Positions 58,229-64,000 of a DNA stretch of 64,000 bases are shown piece after piece. The translations under genes and the position numbers were made by a program. The DNA is from Symbiodinium kawagutii. Its lineage: Eukaryota; Sar; Dinophyceae; Suessiales; Symbiodiniaceae. Each line of letters opens with the position of its first letter. The stretch's first letter is position 1. Location of the stretch: contig VSDK01010338.1 of NCBI GenBank assembly GCA_009767595.1, forward strand, positions 324,742-388,741. The letters run 5' to 3'. The notes under the pieces are model-generated. The model saw nothing but the letters and a program-made list of their open reading frames with translations. It was not told the origin of the DNA and did no database searches.

Positions 58229-60269
58229 GACCAGGTCATGTCGCTTGCCGAGGGCTGGGGCAGCTTGATGAACTTTGGTCAAGCCTTACTGGCCGAAGCC
58301 AGTCATGTGCTGACGGACGCCGACAGAAACGGCTCGCCCCAGTCATTGACACAGGTTGCAAGCGATGGATATGGTGGTTTCTCAAAATAGGGAGCCCCAA
58401 AAATGGTTGGTTTATTACTATAAATGACTAATAGTGGATGATTTTGGGCCCCCCTATTTTGAGAAACCACCATATTGACGATGCGAATGGTTTGAAGTGA
58501 TGGATATGGATGGCTACTAGGTGATGTTATTGATGATGGCAGGCAGCTTCAGTGATGGATATGGATGGTGAATACCATGGAGAATAGTGGCCAGCACCTG
58601 GTGGACGGTACCTGAAAGCTGATTCCGGAGCCCTGGTTTTGGATGAGAAGGGTGGCCAATGCTCCTTAGAGAGAGAGAGAGAGAGAGTGCCCTGCAGTGA
58701 TAGCGCTTTTCCACCGGTGATGAAGCCTCCTTTCAAAAGGGCATTCTTAGGGCCAAGTGATTGAACTTGCTGATGCTTGATGTTGCTCAATGCATGCCTT
58801 GCACCTTTTGGAGTATCGACTCCATCCGGTTCCCTACAACATGACATGGCTCGGTCTTCCAGCGGGCGCCCGCAGGAGCCTGAAGCAGTGCACAGCGATG
58901 ACAGGATTCGATCCGCAACTGGGACGGTAACGGGGCAGTGGAACCAACCCTGGCTTCAAAGACCTGGTGTCGGGTCGGGTTTGGCATGATCCAAGTGACC
59001 TGAAAGAGCTGCTAAGCCACCAGCACCACCCGAGGGTTACACCGCAAGGCCCTGACTGCTAGTGTAGCCGTGGTGCTTCGGCCGTTTCCACTCGTCAGGA
59101 TGGAAAAGATAAGTGGCGAAGATAATTTTGTTTCGAATATCAGTTCGACATGGCGTGCTTGACTGTGCTCCAGCTACTTGAGTGAAAGTCTTGTCTTCAG
59201 CTTGCCTAAGTCAGAGCAGTACTCTAGAATATGTCCTAGAATGCTTGACTTTGCTATTTGGTTGTATGATGTTGTAGGTGAAAGTTTCTTGAGAATTCAA
59301 CGCGTCAGAGTTGGTGTGTCCTGCGCCTTGGCTCCAAGGAATTCTCGGAGATGCTACAGCGCTACCAGCGCTCACTGGAAGAGATCTATCAGCAACACAA
59401 CCGGGAGAAGTTATCTGACATCCCCAAGCTGATCAACCGGACACTGGACTCAAAACCGGTTGGTCATTTTAAACATGTTCTATCATGTTCTATTTTCCCG
59501 AGTAATTGGGATGATTTGGGATAGTTGATTGATTAAATACATGTAATATTGGATGATTTGAGATAGTTTGAGATGGTTGGTTGGTTAAGCATTGTTTTTG
59601 GGATGGGATATAACCAGAAAACCAGAGAAGAACTGCAGCCAGTGGCCGAAACACGACAAACGGCTCCTGAATGTATTTGAGGTGGATCACGGTTGCCATT
59701 GATGCAAGGCTTTGTTAAGCGTACTCCGTGCCCTACATGTGCATATATAACATCATACAGCATATACAGTCATACACGCTGGCACGTGATTTGCACTTGG
59801 ATTTCAGCAGATTAGGCAAAAAACACCTAAAAACATGATGAATTATGCACTTGTCGGCATGAACGTTGTCATTTTACCGCCTCGGGATGTGCCCTCGCCA
59901 GCCTGGTGAGAGGAACGCGGGGAACTGGTCTCTCTTCATTGTTCACCGCTATCCATGATTAACCATCATTGACCCTGGCTATTATCAACCCTTAATTACC
60001 AATAGTTCAAACAGTTTACAAGATTTAGCCATCCGTTATCAGCGTTGGTGAGCTCAGAATTGCTGTTCTGAATGATTACTCAAGCTACCAGTTGTATGAT
60101 CACTCCCAGCATATCTTGGCATTCATGATCTCAAGCTATTCGGCAATGGGATCTCACCCGCAAGAGGATCCCCAGCTACCATGGGGATCTCCCAGGTTCA
60201 AGGACCAGGCTGAAACCGTGGAGGATCTCGACACCTTCAAGACACACTGCGAGGCGCGGGTTGAGGATG
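58229..60269 (+). CDS. WG-rich, coiled-coil protein of unknown function (partial), four exons
   Basis: Exons in phase 0: 58229-58354 (DQVMSLAEGWGSLMNFGQAL...), 58876-58926 (EPEAVHSDDRIRSATGT), 59339-59458 (EFSEMLQRYQRSLEEIYQQH...) and 60203-60269 (DQAETVEDLDTFKTHCEARV...). All four start after AG|G and all donors are GT. The first exon resembles the N-termini of golgin-type proteins (GWGSL followed by a small-residue helix). The third contains a Y-x2-HNxxKL-x2-IPKL block, and a similar HNPAKL block recurs at 61933. The last exon could instead read on to a stop at 60295 through GTGGGDDW. I infer a coiled-coil membrane-traffic protein. The exons at 54209, 55692 and 57046 may be its 5' part. Confidence 0.5.
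58369..58475. repeat. Inverted-repeat element family 1, copy 8 (best preserved)
   Basis: The ends are ATATGGTGGTTTCTCAAAAT (then AGGG) and its reverse complement, perfect over about 24 bp. The loop contains TTATTACTATAAATGACTAA. It begins 14 bp after the splice donor of the exon ending at 58354. Confidence 0.92.
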
Positions 60270-61932
60270 GTACCGGTGGTGGAGATGATTGGTAGCCGGT
60301 GACTGACGGCTCATTGCTGGTTCAATTGGTGCATTTTTTCTATGTGAGAAATGCTGCAGACTAACGCTGCAGCTCCACCATTGGCTCGAATATTAAGTCA
60401 TACATTTCTAAAGCATACGATGTTTATAAAGAGGAGAGGGAGGTCGAGAGAGAGAGAGAGAGAGACATGTTGCGAACAAAGCGTGCACATGTCACGACAT
60501 GCATTTATGAACTGCAGTTGGTTTTGTTGGTGTCTCGAGCATAGTTCACTATCCTGATGTTTTTGTTGGCGTTTGCACATGCGGCCGCTACAAGTGGCAC
60601 AGATCTCAGTAACACATCGCAGAATTGGTTCCGGACGGGTTTGTGACAGCGGTGGGCTGGAGGATTTGCTACCCAGAGGTTTAAAATAAGAAAGTTGATT
60701 AATATACTAATATACTGATATACTTGATGATTGCTGGTAGTGGTTAATGATGGCTGGCGATGTCTTTAATGATGTATGACCGTAGCAATGCGAACGTCAA
60801 CGTCAATCCCCTGCATTCTTGGACCATCCCGAGCTCTTGGGGATTGTGGTTCGTGGTCAGCTTCTTCTCAGGAGAAGTTGCAATCTTTCTACCAGGCGCA
60901 GCGTCACGGGGTGTCGTTAAACAGTGGAGGAAGTCTCGTTGGTTGCGCTCGGTGGGGCACCTCCTGAAATCATCATCCAAAAGTTGACCATGAAACTACA
61001 GTAGCTATTTGACCATTGGCTTGTCATTTCCCAAAAGTTGATTCATCTTGGACATAGGAGCATGGCGTAGAAGTTGAGATCCAGAGATTTGATCCGAGGC
61101 CGTGTGCAAGAAGTATGGCCTGGAAGAGTGTCCAGATGTGCACCGCTCAAAGTTTGGTGGTCCTGGTATCTCCCGGTGCCAGCTGCAGGAGGTATCCCTG
61201 GCACCACAGGCATTTCCAAGGCTGTTTCCCTAGTTTTGCCCTTCTTCGAAAAAACAACATGATTGGGAACTGGCTTGCTCATGTTGTGGAAGGTGGAGAT
61301 GGGCTGGGCACGCCATGGTTCCTGCAACCTTCCATGCAGCCAGCCGTCTCCACAGACGATCTCAGTCAGGACTTGGTTGCGACTCGCATGAGTAATCTTG
61401 CTTAGACCTAACATTACATATTGAGATGCCTTTCTAACTTTATTTGGAAATTTGCTTCTTGCGGATGCTATATGTTCGTGCTAATGATTCCCGTTGCAGA
61501 AAGTAGAGAAAACGGTTTCCTCCGAATGACATGGGTGGGAGCAATTGCCAATTACATCCAAATACAACAATTGGTTTTGACAGTGCTTCTCCCTGCTACC
61601 TAGTTGGATTGGTGTAGCTACCCCATCATTACCCCATATCCCAGCTAGGCTGGTCGCTCCCATGGGGGTCCCGTGCCATTCGCTCCAGCTGAGAACGAAG
61701 ATCGATTTCCCGAGGTTGCGAAGACCGGCGAAGCCCAAGAGGAACATCCAATCCGTGCTGCCATTGTGGCCATTTACGATGCTCGGCCACTGGTGCTATC
61801 TGGTGCTTGTGATCTTGTATTGGTTGGTGCCAGCATGTGCCAGCCAGTGTCCAGCACTCCTCAAGATTTCTCGGATATGGTTGGTGTTCGCTACTCAGAT
61901 ACGTCGGTTTTCCCCGGAGTTGCCTCACTGAG

Positions 61933-63092
61933 GAGAAGCATAACCCTGCGAAGTTGTCGAACATCGATCAGCTCTTGACGAAGTTCAAAGGACAGGAATC
62001 CACGCTCTACAAGAGCATCTCGACTGAAGATGCTGGTTGTCAAAGTGGAGTGATTTCAGTGAGCAGTTTCCAAATCCAGAGGGTTCCCATCTTTTCTTGA
62101 GGGTTCAGTGTTCAGTCATGTTCACCCTTGCCTTCCTGTGAGATGCACCTGAATGACAAGGTATTTGTGAGAAATACGGGGTCGAGCCAGATAGCCAATG
62201 GGTGGAAGAAGAAGAGACCAACAAGGATGCGCCTCGGTAAGCAAGGTTAGAGAAGAACAGGGGGCTGTGACTTTGTCGCGGATGGGCTTTGGAAATAGCA
62301 CAGAGGCCCGACCGGGGCTCATGTTCCTTTGGCGGAAGTTGGAGAAGCACCACTTAGCATGCTCACACCAATGTGGTTCCAACGGAATTCCTGCCTCCAA
62401 CATGATATTTGGACACAAGTCGCACTTCGAGTTCAATTTGTCCAACATGAGCCGAAACGTTCGAAGATGTTTGAAGCATTGTTCCATGACTGGTGACACT
62501 GCGCAGGATCATGCTGAAGGTGGTTGGGGCGGTGGCTTCTTTGGTGGTGGACGGGCCTTGAACCTGGGTGCCACCTTTAGCGGTGCCTTGAAAGCCACTA
62601 CTGCCCTGCAGTCCCTGCAGAGTGCAGCAGCACCGTGGCTGAAGTCGCACGTGAGTCGCTGTGTTGCTGTCAAATTCGAAGCCACTCACTTGGAGGAAGT
62701 CGTTCTGACGCGCATTTTTTGAGTTCCTGTGGCATTAGCAATATGGTAAATGATGTAAATGGTCATCTTGATATCAACTGCTCTCTGCCCACACAATACC
62801 TGTCCGAGGGGCCAGCAGGCTCTAACAGCGCCCAGATGGATGATCAGCCAAGCGTGGAAAGATGACAAATCAGCCAAGCAGTGGACAATCGTTGATGGTT
62901 GTCACAATGGTATGTTGTTCAGCCCCTCTATTTGTTGCGTGGGCAAAGCCCACATCCCTTTGCTGCATTCGCCCTTCCCACTGGCGTCCCCAGGAAGGCC
63001 TACAGGGTCTCAGGGAGAAAGTGGAACGGTCATTCGATGAGGCCCTGGCCGATCGCGGGGAAAAGATACTCGGATCATCTTGGATCGGATGA
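61933..63092 (+). CDS. WG/Gly-rich and coiled-coil protein (partial), three exons with a possible stop
   Basis: Exons in phase 0: 61933-62031 (EKHNPAKLSNIDQLLTKFKG then QESTLYKSIS; GC donor GCTGGT), 62507-62650 (DHAEGGWGGGFFGGGRALNL...; donor GTGAGT) and 62994-63092 (EGLQGLREKVERSFDEALAD..., TGA). The first exon carries a HNPxKL...LL.KFKGxE..LY block that I associate with a small motif common in alveolate proteins. The second begins WGGGFFGGG followed by a long Ala/Leu helix. A large open frame at about 61673-61800 (VPFAPAENEDRFPEVAKTGE) may be the preceding exon. It may be the 3' end of the 58-60 kb gene or a tandem relative. Function unknown. Confidence 0.5.
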
Positions 63093-63946
63093 TGGGCCCG
63101 GTGAGATTCAGTGTAGTGATATACTCGAGCTTAGGATAGGACAGACAGCTGGCACATGTTGGTACAGCAGGGATGGCTGCGTGCAGATACTTACAATAAG
63201 TTATTATACAAGTTATACAGCTGCTCGTGTGAGTGTTCATAAATTTAGCGATCATGTGTTTAGATGTGTTTAGGTACTCTTGTGTCCTTTGAGTGTTTGG
63301 GTCTACTTTAGTCATGTTTAATTCTTGTCTTGCCTGAACGTCAATTATCCTTTTTCAGCAAAGATGAACGTAGTTCGCGTACGCAAGTACATGTGCATGC
63401 CCATGCTATATAGCGTGCGTTTGCTCACTTATTTGCAACTTGTATGTGCGTATGCTGCGTATGTCATGTTGGGCATATGTCGCGGATGTGCCCGTATAGA
63501 CAGGCTCCAATGCCTTACCTCTGCTGTCCAAAAGCGATTTCTACGTTTGACAGACGGATTGTAGAACCGTGGAAGTTGGCCTTTTGGTGGCTTTGCTTGC
63601 TTGCTGTTTTCCTTCCCCTCGCACATATTAGAGCCAAGCCAAGCCAGGAAGAGAAATCATGATTGTGCACCTAAGTATTTGCAGACCGTTTCCTTCCCAG
63701 CGGGCCCCCAGGGGGTCAATCTGGTTATAGGTCGGCAAAGCTCCCGCCCTCAGATTCTTCTCCTTCTTTCCAGTGGAGAGAAGACAAATCGCCGACAAAA
63801 TCAGTCATGTTTTTTTTTGCGTGGCACATAGTGGCACCTTATTTAAAAAAAACACTGTGTGGGACTGGCAAGTTGGCCACCTGTGCCCTCTGAGCCAAGG
63901 ATGCAAGAAGGAGCGCATGATCTCATGACAGATGAAACCAACACAG
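63093..63946. other. No supportable gene
   Basis: AT-rich and GT-rich spacer or intron; ORFs are below 80 codons and without resemblance. Confidence 0.4.
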
Positions 63947-64000
63947 AAGAGGACGAAGCACACCAAACAGAAAATCGAAGAGAAGAAGGAGAAGAAGCGA
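63947..64000 (+). CDS. Lysine-rich exon cut by the right edge
   Basis: After the acceptor AACACAG the frame reads KRTKHTKQKIEEKKEKKR to the last base with no stop. It could be a basic tail or linker of the next gene; low-complexity chance is not excluded. Confidence 0.3.

Noticed and set aside
1-64000. Bacterial operon or prophage interpretation suggested by GTG/TTG-start ORFs on both strands.
   Set aside because: The eIF1A gene with seven introns shows the DNA is eukaryotic nuclear; no Shine-Dalgarno-spaced ORF clusters exist.

Overview
The window looks like nuclear DNA from a dinoflagellate, probably Symbiodiniaceae-like. Genes are cut into very short exons (down to 17 nt) by many introns. 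Intron 5' ends are often GC instead of GT, and the base after the 3' AG is usually G. Every gene I could support reads on the + strand. Introns and spacers are full of microsatellites, degenerate AACCATT-type low-complexity sequence and short inverted-repeat elements. There are no bacterial operons, no tRNA or rRNA genes, and no CRISPR array that I can see. Most listed open frames are therefore not whole genes. I rebuilt genes by joining exons that share a reading frame and whose splice phases agree.

Layout. 1-1.6 kb: two long intronless ORFs of unknown function, the first cut by the left edge. 1.6-3.55 kb: repeats, including a roughly 50-bp minisatellite. 3.6-9.4 kb: ambiguous ORFs on both strands, low-complexity DNA and two inverted-repeat elements. 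10.5-11.2 kb: a two-exon gene for a protein with a C-terminal membrane anchor. 14.5-19.5 kb: exons of a protein-disulfide-isomerase/thioredoxin-type protein with a likely membrane tail. 22.7-25.1 kb: an acidic, then basic, unknown protein. 26.6-30.4 kb: the N-terminal Q motif and Walker A of a DEAD-box helicase. 31.4-38.8 kb: a 14-exon unknown gene with a stop; its intron holds a 10-N assembly gap. 41.0-43.0 kb: the 3' exons of another unknown gene. 43.5-46.8 kb: a complete eight-exon gene for translation initiation factor eIF1A, the anchor of this annotation. 48.5-49.8 kb: 3' end of a gene for a Cys-bearing protein. 50.4-51.7 kb: an unknown gene. 52.9-63.1 kb: a series of exons for one or two golgin-like, coiled-coil or WG-rich proteins. 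The right edge cuts a lysine-rich exon.

How it fits together: the recognisable products are housekeeping proteins (translation initiation, RNA helicase, ER redox folding) arranged head-to-tail, as expected for dinoflagellate unidirectional gene arrays. They do not form a pathway. The most interesting features are structural: GC-AG introns in most of the eIF1A gene, a 17-nt microexon, two interspersed repeat families (one abutting splice donors, so a candidate intron-generating element), and a helicase of which only the N-terminal motifs are present.
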